The notes under the pieces: generated by a model | Told to the model about the DNA's origin: nothing | Database searches by the model: none | Seen by the model: only the letters and a program-made list of their open reading frames with translations | Made by a program: the position numbers and the translations under genes | In this document: positions 37,029 to 45,663 of the stretch, in pieces | How the letters are laid out: the number at the start of each line of letters is the position of its first letter | Position numbering within the stretch: position 1 is the stretch's first letter | From: Arcobacter sp. | GTDB lineage: Bacteria > Campylobacterota > Campylobacteria > Campylobacterales > Sulfurimonadaceae | Direction: 5' to 3' | Length of the DNA: 64,000 bases | Assembly (NCBI GenBank): GCA_024637195.1 | Contig: JAGXFN010000002.1 | Coordinates: 124,001 to 188,000 of the forward strand

Positions 37029-37439
37029 ATTAACTCCTTTGAAAATATATGAGTATTGTAGGAAGCAATCATTACGATAAGAGTACGCTATGGCGTCAGC
37101 AAAAGCACAAACTGGAAACTGTTTGGTTACACCATAATAAAACTTTTTTAAATGTGTTAAAATCATTGATAAGTAAAGTTGTAAAAAATAGAGATTCATT
37201 TGCAGGGCGAAATTCTAATAAATCAGCAGTGCTGTAAGCAGCATTACAGACTAATAGAGCTTGAAGAGAGATTTTAGTTTGCAGAACATGCTAAGAGATA
37301 TAACCTTATTCGGAAACTAAAGAAAACTATATATCTATCGAAGATATGACAAAATTTTTTTGATAGTGATTGGAATACACTTTAACCCGTCTAAGAAATA
37401 ATTAATAATCAAATATAACATACAAAATATTTATAATTT
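37029..37439. other. AT-rich non-coding stretch upstream of the PhoX-like gene
   Basis: About 410 nt without a supported gene. It must hold the promoter of the PhoX-like gene; the last 15 nt carry its AAAGGAG. A perfect 6-bp inverted repeat (CTGTAA / TTACAG, spacer 6) lies at 37232-37249. No tRNA, transposase remnant or clear operator was found. Confidence 0.5.
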
Positions 37440-37505
37440 TAAGCAATCAGCGCTTTATTCAGCACTTCGAGCATAAATTTCATACTTATCTTTGTCTTGT
37501 CTATA
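37440..37505 (-). pseudogene. degenerate second copy of the 3' part of fliE
   Basis: Minus-strand translation gives IDKTKISMKFMLEVLNKALIA followed by a stop, against IDKAEISMKFMLEVRNKALNA of the intact fliE 0.9 kb away. The DNA similarity covers about 66-70 nt with roughly 80 percent matching bases by eye and ends abruptly on both sides; the frame is closed upstream by TAG and TAA. It lies directly after the membrane-protein gene at 37520. It is a remnant of a fliE gene, either brought in with foreign DNA or left by a recombination event. Confidence 0.75.
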
Positions 37506-37519
37506 GAAAACAACTAAGC

Positions 37520-37945
37520 TTAAATCAATTTATGTTCATTTGCTTTGTTAGCGCGCTTACGCCAAGATGAAACTGCTACCAGAATAAGGGCATACCCAAA
37601 TATGAGACCAATCATGACTACAGCACCCCATAAAGAAATGGGCAGTAAGTAAGAAGCATCACTCCCATCTGTGGCAATTAGATAAACCCACTGATCAAAA
37701 GCCATGCTAAGACCAATGCCAAAAATGGCCGATGCAATATCCAATTTTCGACTGCTTCCGTCGAAAAAAACCAGAGGAAGTCCCCCAATAGCGATAAGAA
37801 GCAGACCCGTGAATAAATGATGAATATTATAATTACCTACATCAAGGTTTGTACTCGGAAATAAATGAAGATAAATCCTAAGCGCCACAAACGTGACTAA
37901 AACCGAGGTTAGAACAACAATAACCCTTTTTACATTTAGATTCAT
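37520..37945 (-). CDS. small membrane protein, unknown
   Basis: A 141-residue protein with about four hydrophobic helices (starts VKRVIVVLTSVLVTFVALRI; then HHLFTGLLLIAIGGLPLVFF, ASAIFGIGLSMAFDQWVYLI and LWGAVVMIGLIFGYALILVA). I use the ATG at 37945 with AAAGGA upstream; an in-frame ATG 24 nt earlier lacks a site. The conserved-looking HHLFTG and FDQWVY motifs might be functional, but I recognise no family. It lies between the intact fliE and a fragment of fliE, so it may have been acquired with that DNA. Confidence 0.62.
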   Translation of the reverse strand: MNLNVKRVIVVLTSVLVTFVALRIYLHLFPSTNLDVGNYNIHHLFTGLLLIAIGGLPLVFFDGSSRKLDIASAIFGIGLSMAFDQWVYLIATDGSDASYLLPISLWGAVVMIGLIFGYALILVAVSSWRKRANKANEHKLI

Positions 37946-37987
37946 AAACAGTCCTTTATTGAAATGCAAACGTTTAAAATGAGCAAT

Positions 37988-38009
37988 AAAAAAACCGCTC
38001 GCGGGTTTT
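37988..38009 (-). terminator. possible rho-independent terminator
   Basis: Minus strand: AAAACCCGC, short loop, GCGGTTTT with a one-base bulge, running into seven Ts in total. It lies 43 nt before the membrane-protein start, so it would stop transcription arriving from the fliE side or act as an attenuator. Confidence 0.35.
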
Positions 38010-38038
38010 AATCGGTCTTCTTTGATTTGTTAGGATGT

Positions 38039-38065
38039 ATCAGTAACAATTATTTGCTTACTGAT
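38039..38065. repeat. perfect 8-bp inverted repeat, operator- or hairpin-like
   Basis: ATCAGTAA, 11-nt spacer, TTACTGAT. The centre-to-centre distance of 19 nt (about two helical turns) suits a dimeric regulator. It lies about 95 nt upstream of the membrane-protein start. No T-run follows, so a terminator role is unlikely. Confidence 0.4.
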
Positions 38066-38274
38066 TAATGTATTGTAATCATTCACTTTAATATACAACA
38101 TAATAGAGGACTATTGCTAAATATAGCATAATATCTAACAAAAAATATGTATTTCTATTTGAGGATTGTGCTGTAGAACCATGTTAAGTGAAAAGTAATG
38201 ACATAAATATATTTGTGATTAAAAAAACAGGTTCTAGAAAGATTTAATGTATTGCAGTATTAAAATAGAAGAGT

Positions 38275-38300
38275 AAAATGGCAGCTATAGCTGCTATTTT
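38275..38300 (-). terminator. terminator of the flgB-flgC-fliE operon
   Basis: A nearly perfect 26-nt palindrome (AAAATRGCAGC TATA GCTGCYATTTT type; one G-T pair) that overlaps the fliE stop codon and ends in TTTT on the minus strand. Its AT-rich flanks and GC core fit a short intrinsic terminator. It would separate the flagellar operon from the inserted genes downstream. Confidence 0.6.
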
Positions 38301-38598
38301 ACATCTGTGTTCGAGAGATCTCTTTATAAGCATTGAGCGCTTTGTTACGCACTTCGAGCATGAATTTCATACTGATCTCTGCCTTGTCAATGGCAAGAGC
38401 TGCTTGGTGGAGGTCTTTGACCTGACCGGTGGCTAAGTCACTCATCGCCTTTTCTCCGGCTTCCTGCATCTCGTTTACATTGTTGAGCGATTTTTTTAGT
38501 GTCTCGGCGAAACCTTCACCGACAGTCTTGCTGTTGGCATTGCTTTTTCCTAAAAGATCAGCAGTGGAGAGGCCGGAAATGTTATTTATATCTGACAT
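38299..38598 (-). CDS. fliE: flagellar hook-basal body protein FliE
   Basis: A 99-residue protein of the MS ring-rod junction. The C-terminal half is typical: HQAALAIDKAEISMKFMLEVRNKALNAYKEI, shown here only in part, with the conserved SMKFMLEVRNK core. The N-terminus is short and variable. It is the third gene of the flgB-flgC-fliE operon, 13 nt after flgC. A degenerate copy of its 3' end is found at 37440-37505. Confidence 0.93.
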   Translation of the reverse strand: MSDINNISGLSTADLLGKSNANSKTVGEGFAETLKKSLNNVNEMQEAGEKAMSDLATGQVKDLHQAALAIDKAEISMKFMLEVRNKALNAYKEISRTQM

Positions 38599-38611
38599 GA
38601 TCTATCTGTCC

Positions 38612-39109
38612 TTAGCCTTGGAGGATACTCATAGCACTTTGTGCCATGGTTTTTACGCTTTGAAATGCTGCGACATTAGCCTGATAAGAGCGTGTTGCTT
38701 CGATCAGGTCGGCCATTTCGATAACTGGATTGATGTTAGGATAGGCAACATAGCCTTCCGAGTTGGCGTCAGGGTGGCCCGGTTCAAACTTCATCAGAGG
38801 CGCCTTGTCGTCACGAACAATCTTATCGACGATTACACTCATAATCGGCGGATTTACTTTTTTATTGAATTGGCCTTCATCAAGCGGATCAGAATATCCG
38901 TTGTCGCCTGTGTTTTCTGCCAGTTTGTCATTTAGGATCTTGTTGAAGTCAAGGGCTTTGAAGATCACCTCACGACGGCGGTAAGGTCCGCCCTCTTCGG
39001 TGCGGGTTGTTTGGGCGTTGGCAATGTTTGAAGAGATGACATTGACGCGGGCCCGCTGTGCAGAGAGACCATAACCGCTGATATCAAAACTGTTTAAAAA
39101 TGCTGACAT
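38612..39109 (-). CDS. flgC: flagellar proximal rod protein FlgC
   Basis: A 165-residue rod protein. The N-terminal rod motif SGYGLSAQRARVNVISSNIANAQTT and the C-terminal NPVIEMADLIEATRSYQANVAAF segment (both split here for length) are family hallmarks that form the coiled-coil rod domain. It is exported by the flagellar type III apparatus and has no cleaved signal. The length is normal. Spacing of 11 nt to flgB and 13 nt to fliE shows one operon. Confidence 0.95.
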   Translation of the reverse strand: MSAFLNSFDISGYGLSAQRARVNVISSNIANAQTTRTEEGGPYRRREVIFKALDFNKILNDKLAENTGDNGYSDPLDEGQFNKKVNPPIMSVIVDKIVRDDKAPLMKFEPGHPDANSEGYVAYPNINPVIEMADLIEATRSYQANVAAFQSVKTMAQSAMSILQG

Positions 39110-39120
39110 AGTTTAGTCCT

Positions 39121-39555
39121 TTATTGTGTTCGTTCAGAAGCTTGTAAAACAGCCTTGAAGATCGCTGCCTCTTTTTTCAAAGCGGCGGTGATGCCTTGAA
39201 ACATCATCGAGTTTTTTGTCATTTCGGTTGTCTCGACATCAAGATCGACGCTGTTGCCGTCGTTGCGGGCAAGATGGCCGTCACGGTAAAACAGCTTGGC
39301 CTGGTCATGTCCCTCGTCCAGAGCAGAGCTGAAATGCGCTCCGTTCGTCTGCGCCAACTGCAGGCGGGGAACTTTCGGCTCATTGAAGATCTTTTTTGAT
39401 TCGGCGGTAAGTGCCTCTTCAAAACGGATGTCTCTGGGACGGTAGAAAGGGGTATCTTCGTTGGCGATATTTCCCGCGATAAGGTCTTGTCTGGCAGCAC
39501 GGTGGTCTAAGGCTTTTGCCATTAGAGAGTGCGCTTTGCTGATTTCGAGACCCAT
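39121..39555 (-). CDS. flgB: flagellar proximal rod protein FlgB
   Basis: A 144-residue rod protein. I use the ATG at 39555, with GAAGGAG 5 nt upstream; the longer frame starting at 39600 would begin inside the predicted sigma-54 promoter. The rod motif is KALDHRAARQDLIAGNIAN followed by EDTPFYRPRDI, and the C-terminal TEMTKNSMMFQGITAALK helix pairs with it. First gene of the flgB-flgC-fliE operon. It is divergent from ftsW. Confidence 0.94.
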   Translation of the reverse strand: MGLEISKAHSLMAKALDHRAARQDLIAGNIANEDTPFYRPRDIRFEEALTAESKKIFNEPKVPRLQLAQTNGAHFSSALDEGHDQAKLFYRDGHLARNDGNSVDLDVETTEMTKNSMMFQGITAALKKEAAIFKAVLQASERTQ

Positions 39556-39583
39556 CTTTTCTCCTTCGGTATGCTTTATTGCA

Positions 39584-39599
39584 AGCAAAATGTATTCCA
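39584..39599 (-). promoter_or_regulatory. sigma-54 promoter of flgB-flgC-fliE
   Basis: Minus strand TGGAAT-ACATT-TTGCT matches the sigma-54 consensus TGGCAC-N5-TTGCW. The essential GG and GC are separated by exactly 10 nt. The expected start of transcription lies about 12 nt past the GC, giving a leader of roughly 18-20 nt that contains the GAAGGAG of flgB. Rod genes are under RpoN and FlgR control in Campylobacter and, as I recall, in Helicobacter. Confidence 0.72.
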
Positions 39600-39777
39600 A
39601 TAATAGTGTTATTGGATGATTTTTTTAAATTCTCTTCTGAGATTTTCTTCACAAAGCTTGGCGTTTTAAGGAGACATTTCTAAAGAAAACTGCCCTTTTC
39701 AGTGAAGCTTTTGCCTTGCGGAGGTAAAATACCCCTCTTAAATTAAATTATACATTTTTAATCTTAATGAAAGTTGG

Positions 39778-40944
39778 ATGATGACAGATAGAGCGCTTTT
39801 TTTATCGGTGGTACTGCTGATGACTGTCGGAATAGTATTGTCCTATTCGCTTTCGACGTATGTTGTTATTTTGCTTGAGTACAACCCCTTTCATTTTGCA
39901 TCCCGTCAAGTGGCTTTTGCCTTCGTCTCTATCGTGACAATGTGGTTTATCTCTCGCCTAGAGCCTGAAATATGGCTGCATCGCATAGGTCTTACACTCT
40001 TTCTTGCGGGCCTTTTTTTGATGATGATCATGCCTTTTTTGTCCGGTTCTTTGGTAAGTGAAGTCGGCGGTGCAAAGCGCTGGATAAAACTTTTTGGCTT
40101 CTCTTTGGCACCGGTAGAGTTTTTCAAAATCGGGTTTGTCTATTTCCTGGCCTGGAGTTTTACGCGAAAACTGAGTTCGCATCACAGCGAGCTTCGTCTT
40201 CGCGATGAGTTTGCGCGTTTCTTCCCTTATGCCATCGTCTTTATTATGGTCATGTTCCTGATCGCCTTTATGCAAAATGACCTTGGACAGGTGGTTGTGC
40301 TGGGACTAACGCTGGCTTTTTTGCTCTTTTTTGCAGGGAGCAGCTTCAAGTTTTTCTTCTCGCTGATCTCTCTGGCCTTTACCTTTTTTCTCTTTTTTGT
40401 TGCGACGGCTGAGCACCGAATAGACCGTATCAAGTCATGGTGGGCCTCGGTACAGGGCTTTGTGTTGAGTTTTTTCCCAGAGTCGATTGCCGAGCATCTT
40501 CGCATCTCTGTAACCGAAGAACCCTACCAGATAGGCCACTCCTTAAATGCCATCAATAATGGCGGGTTCTTCGGTACGGGTCTTGCCAACGGGACCTTCA
40601 AACTCGGCTTTTTATCTGAGGTGCATACGGACTTTGTCCTGGCGGGACTGGCGGAGGAGTTTGGTTTCCTCGGTGTTCTTTTTGTGACACTAATCGTCAT
40701 TTTTGTTTTACAGCGGATCTTCAAGATCGCCAACCGAAGCGACAACGCGATCTTTTACCTGTTTAGCATCGGCATCGGGCTTCTTTTTGCCTTTACCTTT
40801 TTGATGAATGCCTACGGCATCAGCGGCCTGACTCCGATCAAGGGGATCTCGGTGCCTTTTCTCTCCTATGGGGGTTCATCAATGCTGGCCGCTTCGATAG
40901 GCATGGGCATGGTGCTGATGATCTCTAAAAGGATGAAAAGATGA
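39778..40944 (+). CDS. ftsW: peptidoglycan glycosyltransferase FtsW (SEDS family)
   Basis: A 388-residue SEDS-family membrane protein with about ten helices. Motifs: the first helix DRALFLSVVLLMTVGIVLS, SEVGGAKRWIKLFGFSLAPVEF (split here), the catalytic-loop region EEPYQIGHSLNAINNGG and GTGLANGTFKLGFLSEVHTDFVL, and the end GISVPFLSYGGSSM. FtsW polymerises lipid II at the septum; the neighbouring murG favours FtsW over RodA. It overlaps murG by 4 nt (ATGA). Confidence 0.92.
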   Translation: MMTDRALFLSVVLLMTVGIVLSYSLSTYVVILLEYNPFHFASRQVAFAFVSIVTMWFISRLEPEIWLHRIGLTLFLAGLFLMMIMPFLSGSLVSEVGGAKRWIKLFGFSLAPVEFFKIGFVYFLAWSFTRKLSSHHSELRLRDEFARFFPYAIVFIMVMFLIAFMQNDLGQVVVLGLTLAFLLFFAGSSFKFFFSLISLAFTFFLFFVATAEHRIDRIKSWWASVQGFVLSFFPESIAEHLRISVTEEPYQIGHSLNAINNGGFFGTGLANGTFKLGFLSEVHTDFVLAGLAEEFGFLGVLFVTLIVIFVLQRIFKIANRSDNAIFYLFSIGIGLLFAFTFLMNAYGISGLTPIKGISVPFLSYGGSSMLAASIGMGMVLMISKRMKR

Positions 40945-41957
40945 CCATCCTTATCACCGGCGGCGGGACAGGAGGGCATCTTGCCATTGCAAAAAGCCTT
41001 AGAGATGCGGCGCTCAACGCCGGACACCGTGCAGTTTTTGTCGGCTCGATGTCGGGCCAGGACAGGGCATGGTTTGAAGAAGATACGCTTTTTGAGCGTG
41101 TGCATTTTTTGCAGACAAGCGGGGTCGTCAACAAGAAGGGCCTGGCAAGGATCAGTTCACTTCTAAGCAGCATCAGAGCAACGCTCAGTGCGCTTTTGCT
41201 TGTCACAAAAGCAGACTGTGTGGTCAGCGTCGGCGGTTTTTCGGCGGCTCCTGCCTCTTTTGCGGCCGTGCTGCTGAGAAAACCCTTTTACATTCATGAA
41301 CAAAATGCGGCACTGGGACGTCTAAACAGGCTACTGCGCCCCTTTTCAAAAGCCTTTTTCAGCTCATACGAATTAAACTCTGTTTTAAAAGACTATCCCG
41401 TAAGAGCGAGCTTTTTTGAAGGCTCAAGAAACAGAGAAAAAGTAAAAACAGTTATCTTTTTGGGCGGTTCCCAAGGCGCACGTTTTATCAATGATCTGGC
41501 CCTTAAAATCGCCCCGCTCCTGCATGAAAAAGGGATAAAGATCATTCATCAGGCCGGAAAACAAGAGCTGGAAAAAGTGAAAAATGCTTACCAAGAACTG
41601 GGTGTTGAGGCAGAGCTTTTTGCTTTTAGAGCGGATATCGACACCTTGATGCAAGCGAGCGATCTGGCCGTGAGCCGTTCGGGCGCGAGTACTTTGTGGG
41701 AGCTTTGTGCTTCGGGTTTACCTGCGCTGTATATCCCTTATCCTTATGCCGCCGCAGACCATCAGTTCTTTAATGCGAAGTTTTTGGCGGAAAAAAATGC
41801 CTCCTGGCTCTGCCGTCAGGAAGAGGACCCTTATCTTTTGTTGCTGCGACTGCTAGATATGAACATGAAAGAACACAGCGAATGCCTGCAGAAGCTGATA
41901 CGGCCAAACGGAGCAGAATTGATTATAAAAGAGGTTGAAAAATGCTTGCAGAAATAA
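40941..41957 (+). CDS. murG: UDP-N-acetylglucosamine--undecaprenyl-pyrophosphoryl-MurNAc-pentapeptide transferase MurG
   Basis: A 338-residue GT28 enzyme that converts lipid I to lipid II on the inner membrane. N-terminal glycine loop ITGGGTGGHLAIAKSL, membrane-binding patch, FYIHEQNAALGRLNRLLRP, donor-domain start FLGGSQGARFINDL, and the UDP-GlcNAc region VSRSGASTLWELCASGLPAL. Length is slightly shorter than E. coli MurG. Coupled to ftsW by a 4-nt overlap and to the DedA gene by a 16-nt overlap. Confidence 0.94.
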   Translation: MTILITGGGTGGHLAIAKSLRDAALNAGHRAVFVGSMSGQDRAWFEEDTLFERVHFLQTSGVVNKKGLARISSLLSSIRATLSALLLVTKADCVVSVGGFSAAPASFAAVLLRKPFYIHEQNAALGRLNRLLRPFSKAFFSSYELNSVLKDYPVRASFFEGSRNREKVKTVIFLGGSQGARFINDLALKIAPLLHEKGIKIIHQAGKQELEKVKNAYQELGVEAELFAFRADIDTLMQASDLAVSRSGASTLWELCASGLPALYIPYPYAAADHQFFNAKFLAEKNASWLCRQEEDPYLLLLRLLDMNMKEHSECLQKLIRPNGAELIIKEVEKCLQK

Positions 41958-42550
41958 CACAGTGGATTATTTTTACCGTAGGCGAGTGGGGATATACGGG
42001 CATATTTATCATGATGGCCATAGAGAGCAGTTTTATTCCTTTTCCAAGTGAAGTGGTGATGGTCCCTGCCGGCTACCTCTGCTACAAAGGGCAGATGAGT
42101 CTACCGTTGGTCTTGATCTCCGGTTTTGCAGGCTCGATGATAGGTGCCTGGGTGAATTACTTTTTGGCGATGAGTCTGGGACGAAAGTTTTTGTATGCTT
42201 ACGGCACATACTTCTTTATGAAGCCGGAACTTTTGAAAAAAATCGAGTTGTTTTTTAAAGCCCACGGTGCGGTCTCCACCTTCAGCGGACGTCTTATTCC
42301 CGGTATCCGTCAGCTCATATCCATCCCTGCCGGATTTGCAAAGATGCCGCTGGGACTCTTCTCCTTGTACACCTTCTTGGGAGCGGGACTCTGGTCGAGT
42401 GCGCTGGTCTTCTTGGGCTATTTTATGGGAGAGAAGGAAGAGCTGATCAAGAGCTATGTGCATGAGCTGGTCTGGGCCGCTTTGGCGCTGGTCCTTATGA
42501 TTGTCGCTGTCTATATCTACCTGCAAAAAAGATCTAAAAAAACACAGTAG
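41942..42550 (+). CDS. DedA/VTT-family membrane protein
   Basis: A 202-residue membrane protein of the DedA family with the conserved IESSFIPFPSEVVMVPAGYL segment, GSMIGAWVNYFLAMSLGR and the FSGRLIPGIRQLISIPAGFA motif, plus a C-terminal helix. DedA proteins include undecaprenyl-phosphate and phospholipid translocases. Its ATG lies within the end of murG, and a role in recycling undecaprenyl phosphate next to murG and ftsW would make sense; this is inference from location. Confidence 0.86.
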   Translation: MLAEITQWIIFTVGEWGYTGIFIMMAIESSFIPFPSEVVMVPAGYLCYKGQMSLPLVLISGFAGSMIGAWVNYFLAMSLGRKFLYAYGTYFFMKPELLKKIELFFKAHGAVSTFSGRLIPGIRQLISIPAGFAKMPLGLFSLYTFLGAGLWSSALVFLGYFMGEKEELIKSYVHELVWAALALVLMIVAVYIYLQKRSKKTQ

Positions 42551-42632
42551 TGCGGACTTAATAAATAATTTATTCTTATTTATCTATACTGAGCAGATGT
42601 TTTGCAGTACAAACTTCATGAGAGGTGATGAG

Positions 42633-42995
42633 ATGAAAGAGATATTTGAAAACGTTCAGAAAAAGTTTAGAGATTTGGAAACATTTTTAAACCGTGCCAC
42701 CATAAAAAAAGATCTTGAAACACCGGAACTTCTGGCGGAGCTCAACGACACCCTAAGCGATACGTACGTGCTTCTTAATCAGGGTTTTTGCGAAAATCTT
42801 CAGGTCTGCGAAAAATGCGTCGAGAACAGGGACCAGCTGCGAATGCTGGTAGAGATGATGGACCAGTGCGAGGAAAAACAAGCGCTGAGTGAAGAGGCCT
42901 TTGCCTCTTTGAATAAGTTTAAGCAAAACATTCCGGAAATTCTTCATAAGATGCAAAGCGTCTACCATGAAAACTTGCAAAATACGCAAGCATAG
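42633..42995 (+). CDS. small helical cysteine-containing protein, unknown
   Basis: A 120-residue, mostly helical acidic protein. I use the ATG at 42633, with GAGGTGATG upstream; an in-frame ATG 132 nt earlier overlaps the DedA end and encodes an unrelated leader. It has CENLQVCEKCVENRD in the middle, a C-x6-C-x2-C pattern that could bind a metal, and one more Cys at DQCEEK. No signal peptide. I recognise no family. The ORF ends 95 nt before alaS. Confidence 0.6.
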   Translation: MKEIFENVQKKFRDLETFLNRATIKKDLETPELLAELNDTLSDTYVLLNQGFCENLQVCEKCVENRDQLRMLVEMMDQCEEKQALSEEAFASLNKFKQNIPEILHKMQSVYHENLQNTQA

Positions 42996-43026
42996 AGCTT
43001 TTATACTCTTTTTACTCCTACTTTGA

Positions 43027-43032
43027 TATAAT
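43027..43032 (+). promoter_or_regulatory. predicted -10 box for alaS
   Basis: TATAAT in TTTGATATAATCGC, 59 nt upstream of the alaS ATG, after T-rich DNA. No clear -35 box. Confidence 0.45.
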
Positions 43033-43090
43033 CGCGCACTTTTTAACTAAGAAGAGCTTTTTTGAAAGACTCTTCTGATAAGGCGAGATA

Positions 43091-45655
43091 ATGGACGTTC
43101 GTAAAGCATTCCTAGACTATTTTGAATCCAAAGGACACACAAAAGTCGAAAGTGCTCCTTTAGTACCCGACGATGCGACCTTGCTGTTCAACAACGCAGG
43201 TATGGTGCCGTTTAAATCAATCTTTACCGGGGAAATTCCTACGCCGGAAAATCCACGCGCGACCTCATGCCAGACCTGCCTTCGTGCCGGCGGAAAGCAC
43301 AACGATCTTGAAAATGTCGGCCATACCGCGCGCCACCACACCTTCTTTGAGATGCTGGGAAATTTCAGTTTCGGTGACTATTTCAAAGAAGAGACGATCG
43401 CTTATGCCTGGGAGTTTATCACCAAAGAGCTTGCACTACCGGTAGAAAAACTCTGGGTGACGGTCCACGAGAGCGACGACGAAGCTGAAGAGATATGGAA
43501 GAAGTATGTCGCTCCGGAGCGCATCCTGCGTTTTGGTGACAAGGACAACTTTTGGCAGATGGGAGATACCGGTCCTTGCGGTCCTTGTTCGGAGATCTTT
43601 TACGATCAGGGAGAAGAGAATTTCAACGGTCCCGAAGACCGTATGGGCGGCGAGGGTGACCGATTTTTAGAGATCTGGAACCTTGTCTTTATGCAGTACG
43701 AGCGCAATAAAAAAGGCGAACTGACACCGCTTCCCAAGCCCTCCATCGACACAGGAATGGGGCTTGAGCGTGTTGTCGCCATCAAAGAGGGCAAGCTTAG
43801 CAATTATGACACCTCCCTCTTCATGCCGATGATCAAAAAAGTCGAAGAGTTTACGGGAAAAACTTACAGCTATAAGAGCGGCGCTTCTTACCGCGTTATA
43901 GCAGACCATATTCGAACTGTGGTCTTTTTGCTTGCTCAGGATGTAAACTTTTCTAATGAGGGACGCGGTTATGTCCTGCGCCGCATTTTGCGCCGTGCGG
44001 TGCGCCACGGCTATCTTTTGGGTCTGCATGAGGCCTTTATGTACAAGATCGTGGATCTGCTTGTTGATCAGATGAAAAACATCTATCCTTATCTTGCGGT
44101 TAAAGCCGAAGCGGTGAAAACACAGATACAGCTCGAAGAGGAGCGTTTTTTTAAGACGATTGCTTCGGGGATCGAACTTTTTAATGCCGAACTTGCACAT
44201 ACCAAAGAGGTGTTCAGCGGCGAAGTAGCCTTTAAGCTCTACGATACTTTCGGTTTTCCGCTTGATCTGACAGAAGATATGCTCAAAGAGAAGCATCTCA
44301 CGCTGGACATCGATACCTTTGAAAAACTGATGAAAGAGCAGCGCGAGCGCGCCAAAGCAGCTTGGAAAGGCAGCGGCGATGCGACGATAGAAGGTGAGTT
44401 CAAAACACTTCTGGAAAAATTCGGCAAAAACGAGTTTATTGGTTATGAGAAACAGGGCCGTGAGTCCACTGTCCTGGCACTTCTGAGCGAGGATTTTAAG
44501 ATCGTGGATGAGCTTCACTCGCTTCATACGGGATGGATACTGCTGGATCAGACTCCTTTTTATGCAGAAAGCGGCGGACAGGTCGGCGATATCGGCATGA
44601 TCGATGGGCATGCAAGGGTGACGGATACCCGCAAGTTCTTTGATCTCAACCTCTCGCATATCGAAGTCAAAGAGACGATCAAGACTAAGCAGAGGGTGAA
44701 AACCACTGTTGATGTTTCCCGTCTTGAGATTGAAAAACACCACTCGGCGACTCACCTTTTACATGCCGCACTTTATGATATTTTGGGCGATCATATCTCT
44801 CAGGCAGGCTCGCTTAATGATGCAAGCCGCCTGCGTTTCGACTTCTCTCATCCCAAAGCGATGAGCACGGCAGAGATCGCGGAGGTCGAAGAACAGGTGA
44901 ACTACCAGATCCTTCACGGCATCGGCTGTACGACAAAAGAGATGAGCATCGATGAGGCAAAAGGTAGCGGGGCAAAAGCGCAGTTCGGTGAAAAATACGG
45001 GGACAAAGTCCGCGTAGTAAGTTTCGGCGAGGCGTCCGTTGAGCTATGCGGCGGAACCCACGTGAGCAATACCGCCGCAATCGGCACCTTTATCATCACC
45101 AAAGAATCCGGCGTCTCTGCGGGGGTACGACGCATTGAAGCAGTCTGCGGAAATGCCGCCTACAACCTCTTCAAAGAGCAGCGACATACCCTTCTTAAGG
45201 CAGAAGAAGAGGTGAAAAACCGTGATCTTCTTTTGGGAATCAACAAACTCAAAGAGCAGGTAAAATCGCTCAAAAGTGAACTGCAAGAGAGCGCTTCGGC
45301 TTCAAAAGAGGAGCTGACGATAGAGAAGATAAAGGGGATCAGCGTCGTAGTCGAAGAAATCAAAAGCGGCGACATCAAGACGCGTATCGACGAGCTTAAG
45401 AATGAAAACCAATCTTTGTGCGCAATGTTGTTCCAAGTTAAAGGTGATAAGGTTCTCATCGCAGCCGGGATCAAGGATGCGGATGCAAAAGCAGGGGACT
45501 GGATCAAAGCAATCGCGCCGATCTTGGGTGGAGGCGGAGGCGGACGTCCTGACTTCGCACAAGCAGGCGGAAAAGATCCTTCTAGACTAGAAGAGGCGAA
45601 AACAGCCTCTCTGGCTTACATCAAAGAGCAGTTAGAAAAAAAAATATACATATAA
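43091..45655 (+). CDS. alaS: alanine--tRNA ligase
   Basis: An 854-residue class II synthetase. The N-terminal aminoacylation domain has [19 protein letters not shown], the [11 protein letters not shown] motif, and [19 protein letters not shown] (motif 2 region). The editing domain shows [11 protein letters not shown] and the zinc-binding [21 protein letters not shown] (given in part). The C-terminal C-Ala domain has [15 protein letters not shown]. All editing residues (HxxxH, CxxxH) are present. It is followed 8 nt later by a membrane-protein gene; maf and the PBP1A gene are nearby, the order I recall from Campylobacter. Confidence 0.97.
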   Translation: MDVRKAFLDYFESKGHTKVESAPLVPDDATLLFNNAGMVPFKSIFTGEIPTPENPRATSCQTCLRAGGKHNDLENVGHTARHHTFFEMLGNFSFGDYFKEETIAYAWEFITKELALPVEKLWVTVHESDDEAEEIWKKYVAPERILRFGDKDNFWQMGDTGPCGPCSEIFYDQGEENFNGPEDRMGGEGDRFLEIWNLVFMQYERNKKGELTPLPKPSIDTGMGLERVVAIKEGKLSNYDTSLFMPMIKKVEEFTGKTYSYKSGASYRVIADHIRTVVFLLAQDVNFSNEGRGYVLRRILRRAVRHGYLLGLHEAFMYKIVDLLVDQMKNIYPYLAVKAEAVKTQIQLEEERFFKTIASGIELFNAELAHTKEVFSGEVAFKLYDTFGFPLDLTEDMLKEKHLTLDIDTFEKLMKEQRERAKAAWKGSGDATIEGEFKTLLEKFGKNEFIGYEKQGRESTVLALLSEDFKIVDELHSLHTGWILLDQTPFYAESGGQVGDIGMIDGHARVTDTRKFFDLNLSHIEVKETIKTKQRVKTTVDVSRLEIEKHHSATHLLHAALYDILGDHISQAGSLNDASRLRFDFSHPKAMSTAEIAEVEEQVNYQILHGIGCTTKEMSIDEAKGSGAKAQFGEKYGDKVRVVSFGEASVELCGGTHVSNTAAIGTFIITKESGVSAGVRRIEAVCGNAAYNLFKEQRHTLLKAEEEVKNRDLLLGINKLKEQVKSLKSELQESASASKEELTIEKIKGISVVVEEIKSGDIKTRIDELKNENQSLCAMLFQVKGDKVLIAAGIKDADAKAGDWIKAIAPILGGGGGGRPDFAQAGGKDPSRLEEAKTASLAYIKEQLEKKIYI

Positions 45656-45663
45656 GGTAGTCA

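Larger units (their letters stand above)
37946..38274. other. non-coding AT-rich stretch between fliE and the small membrane protein gene
   Basis: About 330 nt with no supported gene. It contains a terminator-like hairpin at 37988-38009 and a perfect 8-bp inverted repeat at 38039-38065, both listed separately. The rest is AT-rich with several TATA-like words, none clearly better than the others. Confidence 0.5.

Noticed and set aside
37029-37200. Possible Pho box or Tat signal ahead of the PhoX-like gene
   Set aside because: No repeated 7-bp Pho-box pattern was found, and the N-terminus has a lipobox and no twin-arginine motif.
42994-43014. Weak AGAG/CTCT hairpin before a T-run between the Cys-rich gene and alaS
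   Set aside because: A 4-bp stem is too short to call a terminator, and the same T-rich stretch is part of the alaS promoter.
43667-44755. A 362-codon antisense open frame within alaS
   Set aside because: It is a shadow of alaS, whose motifs are intact; no ribosome site or family match supports it.
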